Made by a program: the position numbers and the translations under genes. This document shows positions 1-9,380 of a DNA stretch of 64,000 bases, in pieces. Every line of letters starts with the position of its first letter. The first letter of the stretch is position 1. The DNA comes from Paradevosia shaoguanensis (lineage in GTDB: Bacteria > Pseudomonadota > Alphaproteobacteria > Rhizobiales > Devosiaceae). The notes beneath the pieces were generated by a model. It searched no databases and was not told the DNA's origin. It was given only the letters and a program-made list of their open reading frames with translations. Where the stretch lies: positions 1,054,001-1,118,000 of the forward strand of contig NZ_CP068983.1 in NCBI RefSeq assembly GCF_016801025.1, written 5' to 3'.

Positions 1-522
1 CAATTGCACGGCAAGACCGTTGGCATTCTTGGCCTCGGCCGCATCGGCAAGGAGATTGCCGGGCGGCTCGAAGGGTTCGGCATGAACATCGTCTATTTCG
101 GGCGCCAGGAGCAGCCCGGTCAGCCCTATCGTTATTTCGGCGACCTCGTCGAAATGGCCAAGGCCAGCGACTGGCTGATCGTGATCGCACCGGGCGGCAA
201 GGCAACCGAGCGCATCGTATCGCAGGCCGTCATCGAGGCTTTGGGCCCCAAGGGTCGATTGGTCAATGTCGCACGCGGCTCGCTGGTTGATCAGGAGGCG
301 CTGATCGATGCGCTCGCTTCCGGAGGGCTAGGCGGTGCTGCTCTCGATGTCTTCGAGCAGGAGCCGGGCGTGCCCCCCGCTTTGCTGGCGTTGAGCAATG
401 TCGTCGTCAGCCCGCATATGGGCAGCCGCACCGAAGAGGCGCGCGAGGCCATGGGCCGCCTCGTCATAGACAACCTCGTTGCGCACTTCGAAGGACGGCC
501 ACTTCCCTCGCGGGTGGCGTGA
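1..522 (+). CDS. D-isomer-specific 2-hydroxyacid dehydrogenase, C-terminal part (5' end outside window)
   Basis: The reading frame is open at base 1, so only the C-terminal 173 residues are present. They hold the NAD-binding Rossmann segment (GLGRIG) and the family's catalytic Arg (NVARGSLVD), Glu (DVFEQEP) and His (SPHMGS). The family reduces 2-oxoacids or oxidises 2-hydroxyacids with NAD(P). The stop overlaps the start of the OtnK gene as TGATG, so the genes are co-transcribed. With OtnK and OtnC next to it, oxidation of a tetronate-type sugar acid is plausible, but that substrate is inferred from context only. Confidence 0.9.
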   Translation, partial: QLHGKTVGILGLGRIGKEIAGRLEGFGMNIVYFGRQEQPGQPYRYFGDLVEMAKASDWLIVIAPGGKATERIVSQAVIEALGPKGRLVNVARGSLVDQEALIDALASGGLGGAALDVFEQEPGVPPALLALSNVVVSPHMGSRTEEAREAMGRLVIDNLVAHFEGRPLPSRVA

Positions 523-1760
523 TGCCGCTGCGGCTTGGTGCGATTGCCGACGACCTTACCGGCGCCACCGATCTGGCGCTGACGCTGGCGCGCAGCGGCA
601 TGTCCGTGCGCCAGACGGTCGGCATTCCCGCCGATCCGAACGCCATCAGCGGCGCCGACGCGGTGGTGATCTCCCTCAAATCGAGGACTATCCCCGCCGC
701 AGAGGCAGTGACTCAGTCGCTCGATGCCGCGAAAGTCCTGCTCGCGGCAGGTGCCGCGCAACTGTTCTTCAAATACTGCTCGACCTTCGACTCAACCGAT
801 GACGGCAATATCGGCCCGGTGATCGACGCCCTGCTCGACCTCCTCGGCGAAGATCGAACGCTCGCCTGTCCGGCATTTCCCACGAACAAGCGCACCGTCT
901 ACAAAGGCCATCTTTTCGTCGGCGACCAATTGCTCTCGGATTCGCCCATGAAGGACCATCCGCTGACACCGATGCGCGACGCCAACCTGGTACGCGTTCT
1001 TGGCCGGCAGACCGACCGGCCCGTGCACCTCGTCGACATCAATGCCGTCAGAGGCGAGCATCTCGACCATAGGCTGTTGGACAAGCCAGGCATTGCCATC
1101 GTCGATGCGCTGGACGACGCCGATCTTCTCGCCATTGGCCACGCCGCTGCAAATATGCGGCTGGTCACCGGCGGGTCCGGTGTCGCCATGGGACTGCCGG
1201 CGAACTGGGGCATATCGCAACGGACGAACGCCACACGGCATCAAAGCCCATCAGGAAGGACCTTGGTTCTGGCGGGCTCCTGCTCGGGGGCAACTCGCCA
1301 ACAGATTTCCGTAGCGATGGCGGCCGGCTTCGATGGTCTGCAGTTGGACCCGATCGAGATCGCCGCAGGGCGTCAGACTATTTCTGACGCGCTCGAATTC
1401 GCCACCAAGGCTACGGCTACGCCTGTCATCTATGCCAGCGCCACACCTGAAGCCGTCGCGAAAAGTCAGGACGCTCTTGGCCGCGACCGAGCCGGGGCAG
1501 TCGTCGAGGCATTTCTTTCCGAGTTGGCCCCCCTGCTCGTGAACCGTGGTTTCGATCAGTTGATCATCGCCGGCGGCGAGACATCCGGCGCCGTGGTTGC
1601 AGGGCTGGGGCTGAAAAACCTCGATATTGGACCGGAGATCGATCCGGGCGTGCCATGGATGTATTCGAAAGCCGGTGAGACGCAGATCGCTATCGCGCTC
1701 AAGTCCGGCAATTTCGGCGCCGACAATATGTTCATCAAGGCCTGGGATCTATTGCGATGA
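522..1760 (+). CDS. otnK: Four-carbon acid sugar kinase, 3-oxo-tetronate kinase
   Basis: This 412-residue protein has the two-domain DUF1537 layout. The N-terminal sugar-acid domain opens with IADDLTGATD, and the C-terminal nucleotide-binding domain carries IIAGGETSG and KSGNFG. Characterised OtnK enzymes phosphorylate 3-oxo-tetronate at O-4 using ATP. ATG at 522 overlaps the preceding stop by one base; a GTG three bases earlier is a possible alternative. The end overlaps otnC by four bases. Length is normal for the family. Identity of the epimer (D-threonate, L-threonate or D-erythronate) cannot be read from sequence. Confidence 0.9.
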   Translation: MPLRLGAIADDLTGATDLALTLARSGMSVRQTVGIPADPNAISGADAVVISLKSRTIPAAEAVTQSLDAAKVLLAAGAAQLFFKYCSTFDSTDDGNIGPVIDALLDLLGEDRTLACPAFPTNKRTVYKGHLFVGDQLLSDSPMKDHPLTPMRDANLVRVLGRQTDRPVHLVDINAVRGEHLDHRLLDKPGIAIVDALDDADLLAIGHAAANMRLVTGGSGVAMGLPANWGISQRTNATRHQSPSGRTLVLAGSCSGATRQQISVAMAAGFDGLQLDPIEIAAGRQTISDALEFATKATATPVIYASATPEAVAKSQDALGRDRAGAVVEAFLSELAPLLVNRGFDQLIIAGGETSGAVVAGLGLKNLDIGPEIDPGVPWMYSKAGETQIAIALKSGNFGADNMFIKAWDLLR

Positions 1761-2407
1761 CGGCAATATTGAGCGAGGCGACCCGGGTTCGCGACGAGAT
1801 CGTTCGCGTCGGCCGATCCATTTTCGACCGAGGCCTCACCGCAGGCTCAACCGGCAATATCAGCGTCAAGCTGACCGATGGCAGTATGCTGATGACGCCG
1901 ACCAATGCCAGTCTGGGGAGCCTCGATCCTGCCACACTCTCGTATCTGGATGCCCAAGGCGCGCTCATCTCGGGTGACAAGCCGACCAAGGAAGCGTTCC
2001 TCCATACCTGCATGTATTGCGCCCGCCAGGGCGACAACGCTGTGGTGCATCTTCACTCGACCCACGCCGTTGCCGTTTCCATCCTTGACGGCCTAGATCC
2101 GGGCAATCTGTTGCCGCCGCTGACGGCCTATTACGTCATGCGCGTGGGGCGGCTGCCCCTCATCCCCTACTTTGCACCCGGCGACAAAGCGCTGGCTGAG
2201 GCGGTCGGCGAAAAGGCTAATGATCACCACGCGGTTTTGCTGGCCAATCACGGCCCTGTCGTCTCCGGCACGAGCCTCGCCAACGCGCAATATGCCGTCG
2301 AGGAACTCGAGGAGACCGCAAAGCTCTTCCTCCTGCTCGGCAATCGCCCAATTCGGCCGCTGACGCCTGAACAGGTTCAAGCGCTTGAGGCGAAGGCTCT
2401 GCGATGA
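1757..2407 (+). CDS. otnC: Class II aldolase/adducin family, 3-oxo-tetronate 4-phosphate decarboxylase
   Basis: The 216-residue class II aldolase fold has the GSTGNIS phosphate-binding segment near residue 34. It also has the zinc-ligand pair HLHSTH near residue 97 and a third His in LLANHGP. OtnC enzymes decarboxylate 3-oxo-tetronate 4-phosphate to dihydroxyacetone phosphate and CO2. The gene overlaps otnK (ATGA) and the following transporter (ATGA), so product flow from kinase to decarboxylase is very likely. The decarboxylase label, rather than a fuculose-phosphate aldolase label, rests on the adjacent OtnK. Confidence 0.88.
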   Translation: MTAILSEATRVRDEIVRVGRSIFDRGLTAGSTGNISVKLTDGSMLMTPTNASLGSLDPATLSYLDAQGALISGDKPTKEAFLHTCMYCARQGDNAVVHLHSTHAVAVSILDGLDPGNLLPPLTAYYVMRVGRLPLIPYFAPGDKALAEAVGEKANDHHAVLLANHGPVVSGTSLANAQYAVEELEETAKLFLLLGNRPIRPLTPEQVQALEAKALR

Positions 2408-3645
2408 CCAGCATGCCGGGAGCGGACGCCAAGGGAAATGCCTATGGCTGGGTGATCGTCGCCATCACCTTTCTCTCCACCGGCCTCGTACTGGGTTCGC
2501 GCTTCAGCATGGGCATGTTCCTTCCCTATATGCCGGAGGCCCTCAACGCGTCGGCGGCAGACGTATCGGGCGCGTTCGCAATCTCGATGATCGGGGCGGC
2601 GGCGTTTCAGCCGTTTGCCGGCGTCCTCTTCGATCGCCTGGGCGGACGGGCCGTACTCTCGTTGGGACTCGCCAGTGCGGCGCTCGCCCTTTGCGGGTCG
2701 GCCTTCGCCACCGACCTCTGGCAGGTCATCCTGTTCCTGGGCGTGGGCTGTTCCATCGCCTATTCCGCCGTTAGTCCCGTACTCAGCACCGCCATTGTCA
2801 TCGATTGGTTCGACAAGAGCCGCGGCGCGCCCCTGGGGGTCGCCACTTCCGGGACCAAGGTTGCCATGGTCGTGCTTCCGCCCGTTCTGGCCGCATTGAT
2901 CGCCGGCGCCGGCTGGCGCACGGCCATGTTCAGCCTTGGCGCGGTCATCCTGTTGATGATCCCGGTCGTCTGGATCCTGGTGCGGGAAGCCCCGCACAAG
3001 ACGCGAGCCAAGGCTAGCAAGAAGGGCGACGCGACGAAGGCCCTGGATGGCGTTTCGCTGCGGCAGGCGCTTCAGATGCCGGCATTCTGGCTGGTCGCCG
3101 TCAGCCTCTTCGCCAACGGGCAGGTCATGAACCTCGTTTTCATTCACCTGCCCAACTACATGCTCAGCCAAGGCTATTCCGAGGCCCTCGCCGCATTTGC
3201 GCTGGCCCTGCTCGGCGGGGTGGGCGTGTTCGGCACCGTGGTGACCGGCATCATGTCCGACCGGATCGGTAGCTGGCTCATGCTGCTCATCATGTTCGGC
3301 GCCCGCGGCTTTTCCGCCCTTCTGGTCATCCTCATGCCGGGACCAGTCTCCATGCTGGTCTTCGTCATGGTCTTCGGTCTGTTGGGCTATGGTGCGATCG
3401 GCGTCATCGGCAATCTTGCGCCGCAGCTTTTCGGCAAGCGCTCTATCGGCACGATCCTGGGTACTGTCTACGTCTTCAATCAAGTAGGCGGAGCTGCCGG
3501 CGTTTATTCTGGTGGTATCGCCTACGATCTTACAGGCGACTACAGCGCCTCTCTCTGGCTCAGTGTCGCCACTACGCTCGTTTCCACCGTCGCAATTGCC
3601 TTCCTGCCAATCCGCCGTCGGAAGGTCGCGGAAGCCACTGGCTAG
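2404..3645 (+). CDS. MFS transporter (monocarboxylate/oxalate-formate type), candidate tetronate carrier
   Basis: A 413-residue protein with about twelve hydrophobic segments and a short hydrophilic loop near residues 195-215 (KTRAKASKKGD) between the two six-helix halves. Loop motif DRLGGR near residue 76 is typical of the major facilitator superfamily. The N-terminal MGMFLPYMPEAL region resembles the oxalate/formate antiporter and monocarboxylate branch. It is the last gene of a translationally coupled operon with otnK and otnC, so uptake of the sugar acid is the simplest role. Confidence 0.87.
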   Translation: MTSMPGADAKGNAYGWVIVAITFLSTGLVLGSRFSMGMFLPYMPEALNASAADVSGAFAISMIGAAAFQPFAGVLFDRLGGRAVLSLGLASAALALCGSAFATDLWQVILFLGVGCSIAYSAVSPVLSTAIVIDWFDKSRGAPLGVATSGTKVAMVVLPPVLAALIAGAGWRTAMFSLGAVILLMIPVVWILVREAPHKTRAKASKKGDATKALDGVSLRQALQMPAFWLVAVSLFANGQVMNLVFIHLPNYMLSQGYSEALAAFALALLGGVGVFGTVVTGIMSDRIGSWLMLLIMFGARGFSALLVILMPGPVSMLVFVMVFGLLGYGAIGVIGNLAPQLFGKRSIGTILGTVYVFNQVGGAAGVYSGGIAYDLTGDYSASLWLSVATTLVSTVAIAFLPIRRRKVAEATG

Positions 3646-3652
3646 TGGCTCC

Positions 3653-3874
3653 TCACATCCCCGCCTTGAGCATATCCCGTATCCTGGCCGCCTTCTCGAA
3701 GTGGTCCAGGGCATGGGTCCTGATCCACCATTCGGCGGCTTCCATGAGCAGCCCGGGATCGTCGTTCTTATTAGAGAAGAAGGCGTAGAAGGACAGGCCG
3801 ACGCCGTCGCCCTTCTTTGCGATTTTGTCGTCGCAGATGGCGATGGCTTTTGCTCTCAGGCTTGGTCTCATCAT
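3653..3874 (-). CDS. Conserved small hypothetical protein, 73 aa
   Basis: A small, soluble, mixed-charge protein with a recognisable central stretch (FYAFFSNKNDDPGLL) and an amphipathic C-terminus rich in His, Lys and Arg. It reads like a conserved alphaproteobacterial protein of unknown function; I cannot assign one. ATG at 3874 was preferred over upstream TTG/GTG codons (frame open to 3913) because homologous-looking sequence starts there, though no strong ribosome-binding site precedes any of them. It converges on the MFS gene with seven bases between stops. Confidence 0.65.
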   Translation of the reverse strand: MMRPSLRAKAIAICDDKIAKKGDGVGLSFYAFFSNKNDDPGLLMEAAEWWIRTHALDHFEKAARIRDMLKAGM

Positions 3875-3925
3875 GGCTTCGTCCGTGGACTCGGCCTCCA
3901 CATAGCGTAGCAAGGCCGGAGATGA

Positions 3926-3956
3926 CAGCGCGGGAAACTCTGATATTCCCGCGCTG
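3926..3956 (-). terminator. GC-rich hairpin after the autotransporter gene
   Basis: An 11-bp perfect stem, CAGCGCGGGAA pairing with TTCCCGCGCTG, with a 9-nt loop, begins ten bases past the autotransporter stop. There is no clear T-run, so it is a candidate terminator or RNA-stabilising hairpin. It also lies just upstream of the small hypothetical gene. Confidence 0.5.
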
Positions 3957-3966
3957 CCGGTTCTGG

Positions 3967-6900
3967 TTAGAACTTCACTGACAACGAAGCCTTGAGGCCG
4001 TGGTTCTGGCCGGGCGTGCCGAACTGGCCAGCGTAGCCGACGGAGAGATTGGCGTTTTCGCTCAGTTCCACGCCGAAGCCCGCCTTGACGAAGAGGGAGT
4101 TGCCTTGCACCGGGGCGCCTGCGATCGAGAAGGTGTTGCCGCCGGCAAAGGCCTGTTGCGTTTCGGGCGCGCCGCCGGTGGCGTGGGTCCAGCCGATAGC
4201 ACCGGTCACCTGCGCCTTGGTGCCGTCGCCGATCACGAATTGCTGGGAACCGCGAACGCCGGCGGTCAGCACGGCAGTGCCAAAGCTGCCACCATTCGAG
4301 GAGAGCGCAGCACTCCCGCCCTCTTCGGTATAAGCACCGGTATAGATATTGGCGAGTGCCAGGTTGGCGTAGGGTTCGACGATGAGGCCGCTATCGAAGC
4401 GGAACTTGTGTCCGATTTCACCGAACACCTGGGTCGTGTTGCCGCCATAACCGGCCGTAAGCGTCTGCTCGAAGCCCGGGAACACGGCATCGCGGCTGGT
4501 CTTGATGTCGTGGTGCGTGACGCCTGCGGCGAACTTGAAGGTAAAGTCGGACACCTCGCCGCCACCATAGACACCGACATGGAGGTTGCTCGACGACGCG
4601 CTGGAGTCGCGAGCGCCGATGGACAGCGCGGATTGGCCATAGCCGACCGCAAAGCCGAGCAGCCAGTTCTGGTTGAAGGTCGCGTCGGCACCCACGAAGA
4701 GGTTGCCGGCGCTGTAGCCGACATCAGCGGCGTTGCCATCGCCCTTGAGCGTACCGCCCGAGGCAGAGGCCGACGACCAGACGCTGGTGCCATTGCCCTG
4801 CTGGTCAGCCGCAAGGCCGAGTGCGTCGAAAGCGGCGCCGATACGGTCGCCCATGGCATCGCGCAGGTCGCGGCTCTGGATCGCCAGAACGCCCTTGGTC
4901 GACGCATGGACTTCGCCCGACAGATGGTCGAAGGCGAGGCGCGCGTCGTCGGCGCTCAGGGTCAGCACGCGATCATAGATCGTGTTTCCTGCGCCCAGAG
5001 GCTCAACGACTTCGCCCGTCGCGATCTGATTGCGCGTCTGCCCGACATTGCCAAAGCCGGTCCCGTTACGGGTCAGCGCAAGCTGCACGTCCTTGTCGCC
5101 ATAATTGAGCGCCGCGCTGAGGAAGGCGAGGTTGGATTCGACGCCCTCGAACTGCCCTTCGACGCCCCCTTCTGCCGTGAGGATCGTGTAGTTGGTGAGT
5201 GGCGCATAATTGCCGCCGCTGGCCAGCGTCACCACGCGCCCGCCTTCGAGGTTCGCCACGCCCGTGACGTCGATCCGGTCCGCATTGCCGTCGGCATCCA
5301 CCTCGACTTCGAGCGTCGAGCCCGCACGCATAGTGAGGTCGCCTTCGACGGTGAACGTGCCAATGGACTGACCGGCCGCGAGCGTCCCGGCTACGTCGGC
5401 GTTCTGCACCGAACCGGTGCCGCCCAGCCGCCCGTCCGCCAGCACGTCGACGTCGCCGATATTGCCGTTGACGATCAACGTCCCTTCACGCACCTCCGTG
5501 CCGCCGCGATAGGCGAAGTCCCGATCCGCGAGGATAAGCGTGCCGAGATCGGTCTTCACCAACCGGCCGCCGCCGTCGATTGCCGCGCTGATCTTAGCCG
5601 TATAGTTGGCACCCGCAGCAGTGCCATCGCCGACGCGGATGATGCGGTCGCCGTCGTCCCAGGAGAGCATTTCGCCGCCGATACGATAGCCGTCGACAGC
5701 AAACTGCATGCCGTCGGGATGGACCTCGCCGAACCCTGTAACGACGTTGACGACGCCGGCCTGGCCGGTGAACACGACAAAGCCGGGATGCGGGTTCATC
5801 GCCCCATTCGCTGTGCCGGTCGCGTCGGTGAAGGCGTTGCCACCGCGCCGCCATTCCCCGTCACCGCCGTCGATCTGGCCATTGTTCCATTTGCCGGCGT
5901 CACTCCCATCCCAGAAGAGGATCGGGCCGTAGTCGGGATCGTCGGCGACGAGGTTCACCTGGCCCGCCACTGCGGTCTGCACCGCGAGGTTGCCGGCATT
6001 GTAGCCGGTGGGCACGGCGCCGATTTCGAGGCCGCGATCATCGAGCGCGCCGCCATAGTTGAAGAGCCGATAGATGCCCTGCCCGAACCCGCCGACATTG
6101 ATGACGTCGACCTTTCCGTCAAGCACGATGTCGCCAGCCACATCGAACAGCGCCGCTGCATTCGCTGCACCCAGCCGCGCCTCGATCGTCGCGTTTTCGC
6201 TCAACGACAGGTTGTATATCGAAAGCGTCGAACCATCGACGCCACGCAGGGTTCCTGCATCCACGAAGACATCACCAACCCTGCCACTACCCTCCAGACG
6301 GCCGCCAGACACAAAAAACGGCGTCCCGGCAAAATCGCCATTTGCTCTGATAAAGCCTTCCTGGAGAGAGAAGCGGCCGCTATAGCCAGTGCCATTGCCA
6401 TCCAGCTGCCAGCCGCCGACGCCGGTTTTCACCAGATTGGCGTCTTCTTCGCCGACAAGCGCACCGTCGAAGATCGCAAAGGAGTTGCCACTGGCAATTT
6501 CCAGCCTGCGTGATCCGAGATCCAGAACACCCTGGCCGGTAATCGCGCCGACCGTCTGGTCGGCCCACAACCGCAAAGTGCCATTAACACCCGGTGAATA
6601 GGTTCCCCGCGCGTTCAGGACATTATCGGCGCCAGCAGTCAGAATGCCTTGATCGACCTGGAATGCCTGGACGTTTCCAACCTTGCCGGTCAAGACGAGT
6701 TCTCCTGCCCCGGTCTTGGCCAGGTAGAAGGTGTTTGGCCCCACCACTACAGTGCCTGCCTGTGTAGCAGTGCCGGCTCCGACCCAGAACTTGGTGCCGT
6801 TGTTCGCTATGATATTGTTGGCGATGGAGACCCCGTCGCCATACCCGATACTGGCGGCAAGGGCGGCATTGGTGAGCGTCCCCGTTCCGAGCGCCTGATC

Positions 6901-7533
6901 GTCGAGCAGATGGATGTTGCCCTCGTAGAGGGTCGTGCCGCCGGAGAAGGTGTTCGAACCGGAGAGTGCAAGTGTGCCGCCACCGAGCTTGGTCAGCGAA
7001 CCCGTCCCGGAAGTGAGCCCACCGAGCGTCGCGTGCTGTACCGTCTTGATCTTGGTCGAACCAGTCAGTTCAACATCGTTGGCTATCGTCATGGCGCTGG
7101 CGCCCGAAAGCACGAGTGCGGTACCATCATTGATCGCGATCGTCCCTGTGCCGGCGGCGTCGCTGTTCAGCAGCGAAAGCGTGCCGGCATTGATCACCGT
7201 CCCGCCGCTATAGGTATTGACGCCCGAGAGCAACAACTCGCCGGTGCCCTCCTTGGAGATGGCCCCGGCGCCAGAAATCACCCCTGAATGCGTCGCGGTG
7301 ACACCGCCCGCGGCGGTGAGCGCATAGTCCTCGGTAAGGTCGATCGCCGCGCTGTTGGTCTGGCCGTTCGTGTAGCTGACGTCACCCGCCAGGGCGGGCA
7401 CCGTGCTGATGATCGCGGCGGGCAGCGCAAGCATGACGGCAAAGGCCGAAACGCCCAGGAGCAGGCGCAGGCGACTGCGCCGCCGACGTTCGAACAGACT
7501 GTATTTGAGGCGACCAAACGACTGCTGCGACAT
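3967..7533 (-). CDS. Outer-membrane autotransporter (type Va) with repeat-containing passenger
   Basis: The protein has 1188 residues. An extended basic signal region (RRRRSRLRLLL) and hydrophobic core end near ALAG at about residue 50. The passenger contains autotransporter-associated beta-strand repeats of the type LTKLGGGTLALSGSNTFSGG between residues 80 and 230, with more near 640-760. The last ~270 residues are a beta-barrel translocator ending in Phe (SLSVKF), as required for outer-membrane assembly. ATG at 7533 has GGAG six bases upstream; a TTG at 7545 is less likely. No protease triad or known adhesion motif was recognised, so the passenger's job is unknown. Confidence 0.92.
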   Translation of the reverse strand: MSQQSFGRLKYSLFERRRRSRLRLLLGVSAFAVMLALPAAIISTVPALAGDVSYTNGQTNSAAIDLTEDYALTAAGGVTATHSGVISGAGAISKEGTGELLLSGVNTYSGGTVINAGTLSLLNSDAAGTGTIAINDGTALVLSGASAMTIANDVELTGSTKIKTVQHATLGGLTSGTGSLTKLGGGTLALSGSNTFSGGTTLYEGNIHLLDDQALGTGTLTNAALAASIGYGDGVSIANNIIANNGTKFWVGAGTATQAGTVVVGPNTFYLAKTGAGELVLTGKVGNVQAFQVDQGILTAGADNVLNARGTYSPGVNGTLRLWADQTVGAITGQGVLDLGSRRLEIASGNSFAIFDGALVGEEDANLVKTGVGGWQLDGNGTGYSGRFSLQEGFIRANGDFAGTPFFVSGGRLEGSGRVGDVFVDAGTLRGVDGSTLSIYNLSLSENATIEARLGAANAAALFDVAGDIVLDGKVDVINVGGFGQGIYRLFNYGGALDDRGLEIGAVPTGYNAGNLAVQTAVAGQVNLVADDPDYGPILFWDGSDAGKWNNGQIDGGDGEWRRGGNAFTDATGTANGAMNPHPGFVVFTGQAGVVNVVTGFGEVHPDGMQFAVDGYRIGGEMLSWDDGDRIIRVGDGTAAGANYTAKISAAIDGGGRLVKTDLGTLILADRDFAYRGGTEVREGTLIVNGNIGDVDVLADGRLGGTGSVQNADVAGTLAAGQSIGTFTVEGDLTMRAGSTLEVEVDADGNADRIDVTGVANLEGGRVVTLASGGNYAPLTNYTILTAEGGVEGQFEGVESNLAFLSAALNYGDKDVQLALTRNGTGFGNVGQTRNQIATGEVVEPLGAGNTIYDRVLTLSADDARLAFDHLSGEVHASTKGVLAIQSRDLRDAMGDRIGAAFDALGLAADQQGNGTSVWSSASASGGTLKGDGNAADVGYSAGNLFVGADATFNQNWLLGFAVGYGQSALSIGARDSSASSSNLHVGVYGGGEVSDFTFKFAAGVTHHDIKTSRDAVFPGFEQTLTAGYGGNTTQVFGEIGHKFRFDSGLIVEPYANLALANIYTGAYTEEGGSAALSSNGGSFGTAVLTAGVRGSQQFVIGDGTKAQVTGAIGWTHATGGAPETQQAFAGGNTFSIAGAPVQGNSLFVKAGFGVELSENANLSVGYAGQFGTPGQNHGLKASLSVKF

Positions 7534-7633
7534 ACTTTTCTCCAAGTCAGGCCGGCCGAGGCCAAGTGGCGTCGGCGACGGGCAATGCGCGATTGCCCGA
7601 GGTGAAGATCGTGGTTGTGTCGCTGGTTCTAGG

Positions 7634-7670
7634 GACGGGTCGGCCAGGCCGCGCCGTCGATCCTGACGGG
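7634..7670 (-). promoter_or_regulatory. Palindromic candidate operator upstream of the autotransporter
   Basis: CCGTCGATCCTGACGGG at 7654-7670 contains inverted CCGTC/GACGG arms. It matches, with one substitution, the palindrome at 9806-9823. A further half-site GACGGGTCGG lies at 7634-7643 and the same ten bases recur beside the second palindrome. It sits 121 bases before the autotransporter start. Confidence 0.5.
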
Positions 7671-7721
7671 GCCGCCTATGCGTCCACGTCTAGTGTCTTT
7701 TGGGAGACCGCCGCTCTCGGA

Positions 7722-9317
7722 TCAGCATGCCTCGGCGTCGCTCGCGCCCTTGGAAATCCAGCGCGCGCGGTGGATGTTCTTGGGGTTGGCGACGACGCAA
7801 TTGACGTCTGGAGCGATGAGATTCTGGATGCTGGACCAGTAGATCGGGATCGCCGCCACGTCATCGATGGCTGTCTGCTCGGCCTGACGGAGAATGGTCG
7901 CACGTTCGGCGGAATCGCCCTCGGCCGAAGCCGCGTCGAGCAGCGCATCATAGGTCGCGCTGCGGTAGCGACCGAAATTGTATTCAGAGTCCGACCGGAA
8001 GAGCTGGAGCACGTTGGAGGGATCGGGCACGTCGAGCAGCCAGGTCACCCGGCCCACGTCGAAATCACCTGAGCGCAGTGCGTTGAAATGCTCGTCGAGC
8101 GCCACCGGCACCAGACGCGTGCGCACGCCGATACGCGCCCACATGTCCGACATCGCCACCGCGATACGCTGGTGCAGGTCATCTCCCGCCTGGCTATAGC
8201 GCATCTCGACCGTCAGTGGATTTCCCGGTCCGTGGCCGCTTTCAGCCAACAGCTCTTTGGCACGCGCCAGTCGTTCATCCATGTTCCAATCCGCCCATTG
8301 CGGTCGCGGCAGGGGCGCGTTCCCATAACCGGCGGTCCCGGCAGGCACCCAGGAATAGCTGCTCAGCGCTGGGGTCCGCAGGTCGAAAGGGTCGATGGCG
8401 TCACGATCCACTGCCATCGACAGCGCCATCCGCACGCGCACGTCGTCAAAGGGCGGCTTGTCATGGTTCAGCGCATAGAAATAGACGCCCAGGAACGGCT
8501 CCACATCCAGCGCTGCGCCCGTATGGCCCCGGATCCAGGGCGTCGCAGCGTGCGGCACGTCCATGAAGAGGTCGATCTCGCCGCGCCCGAAGGCATCGAG
8601 CCCCGCCTGCAGGTCGGCATAGCTGTGATAGTTGACGCCGTCCAACCGCACTGCCTCCCGCCCGTAATAGGTAGCCGAACGCTCGAGCCGCATGATGCCG
8701 GGCTCATGGCCGGCGATCACGAACGGCCCATTGCAGACGATGTTTTCGGGCTTGAGCCAGTCCCGCCCGAGGCGCTTGAACTTATCGGTCGGGACGGGAA
8801 AGGCCGAATAATGGGTCAGGGTCTGGAGGAAGTAAGGCGTCGGGTAATCCAGCCGAATCTCGAGCGTTTGCGGATCGGCGGCCATGACGCCGAGCGCATC
8901 GGGAGCCATACTCCCTTTGGCCACGGCCTGCGCATTCTGGATAGGGAACTGGATGCTTGCAAACTCCACGGCATTGCTCGGATCGAAGAGCCAGCGAAAG
9001 GCCGTCACGAAATCCTGTGCGGTAACCGCGTTGCCATCCGACCACAGGATGCCTGGTCGCAGGGTAAAACGATAGGTCATGCCGTCGGGCGAGATGGTCC
9101 AGGATTGCGCCTGTCCCGGCATTGCATTGCCGCGCACATCTTCGGCCACCAGACCTTCGAAACAATCAGCCATGGCGAACTCGTCCCAGCCGGGAAAGCC
9201 GACAGGGAAAGTCGCGACTTCTTCGCCATAGGTCGCGACGTTGAGCGTAACGGCAAAAGCCGACCCCGCGAGAGAGCCGGCAATCGCCGTCAGTGCGCCA
9301 AGCACAATGTTTCTCAC
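7722..9317 (-). CDS. ABC transporter substrate-binding protein, peptide/opine type (SBP_bac_5 family)
   Basis: A 531-residue exported binding protein. The signal peptide ends near GSAFA, followed by family hallmarks: LTPGILWSDG-like text (TLRPGILWSDG), a domain-crossing Asp-rich segment, and WSSIQNLIAPD near the C-terminus. Family members bind oligopeptides, opines, nickel or glycosides in the periplasm. The start is uncertain: GTG at 9317 gives a clean signal peptide after a G-rich Shine-Dalgarno stretch, while GTG 9326 and TTG 9359 are also open. No permease or ATPase is adjacent, so it either serves a distant transporter or acts as a sensor. Confidence 0.85.
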   Translation of the reverse strand: MRNIVLGALTAIAGSLAGSAFAVTLNVATYGEEVATFPVGFPGWDEFAMADCFEGLVAEDVRGNAMPGQAQSWTISPDGMTYRFTLRPGILWSDGNAVTAQDFVTAFRWLFDPSNAVEFASIQFPIQNAQAVAKGSMAPDALGVMAADPQTLEIRLDYPTPYFLQTLTHYSAFPVPTDKFKRLGRDWLKPENIVCNGPFVIAGHEPGIMRLERSATYYGREAVRLDGVNYHSYADLQAGLDAFGRGEIDLFMDVPHAATPWIRGHTGAALDVEPFLGVYFYALNHDKPPFDDVRVRMALSMAVDRDAIDPFDLRTPALSSYSWVPAGTAGYGNAPLPRPQWADWNMDERLARAKELLAESGHGPGNPLTVEMRYSQAGDDLHQRIAVAMSDMWARIGVRTRLVPVALDEHFNALRSGDFDVGRVTWLLDVPDPSNVLQLFRSDSEYNFGRYRSATYDALLDAASAEGDSAERATILRQAEQTAIDDVAAIPIYWSSIQNLIAPDVNCVVANPKNIHRARWISKGASDAEAC

Positions 9318-9380
9318 GCCGCTCACCCCCAAGCCCCAGAGGCATCCATTAGTGGACAATCCCGCGGCAATGGGAAGGGC

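Noticed and set aside
4000-6513. 837-codon plus-strand open frame antisense to the autotransporter
   Set aside because: Shadow of a GC-rich gene; no domain, signal peptide or ribosome site, while the minus strand encodes a clear autotransporter.
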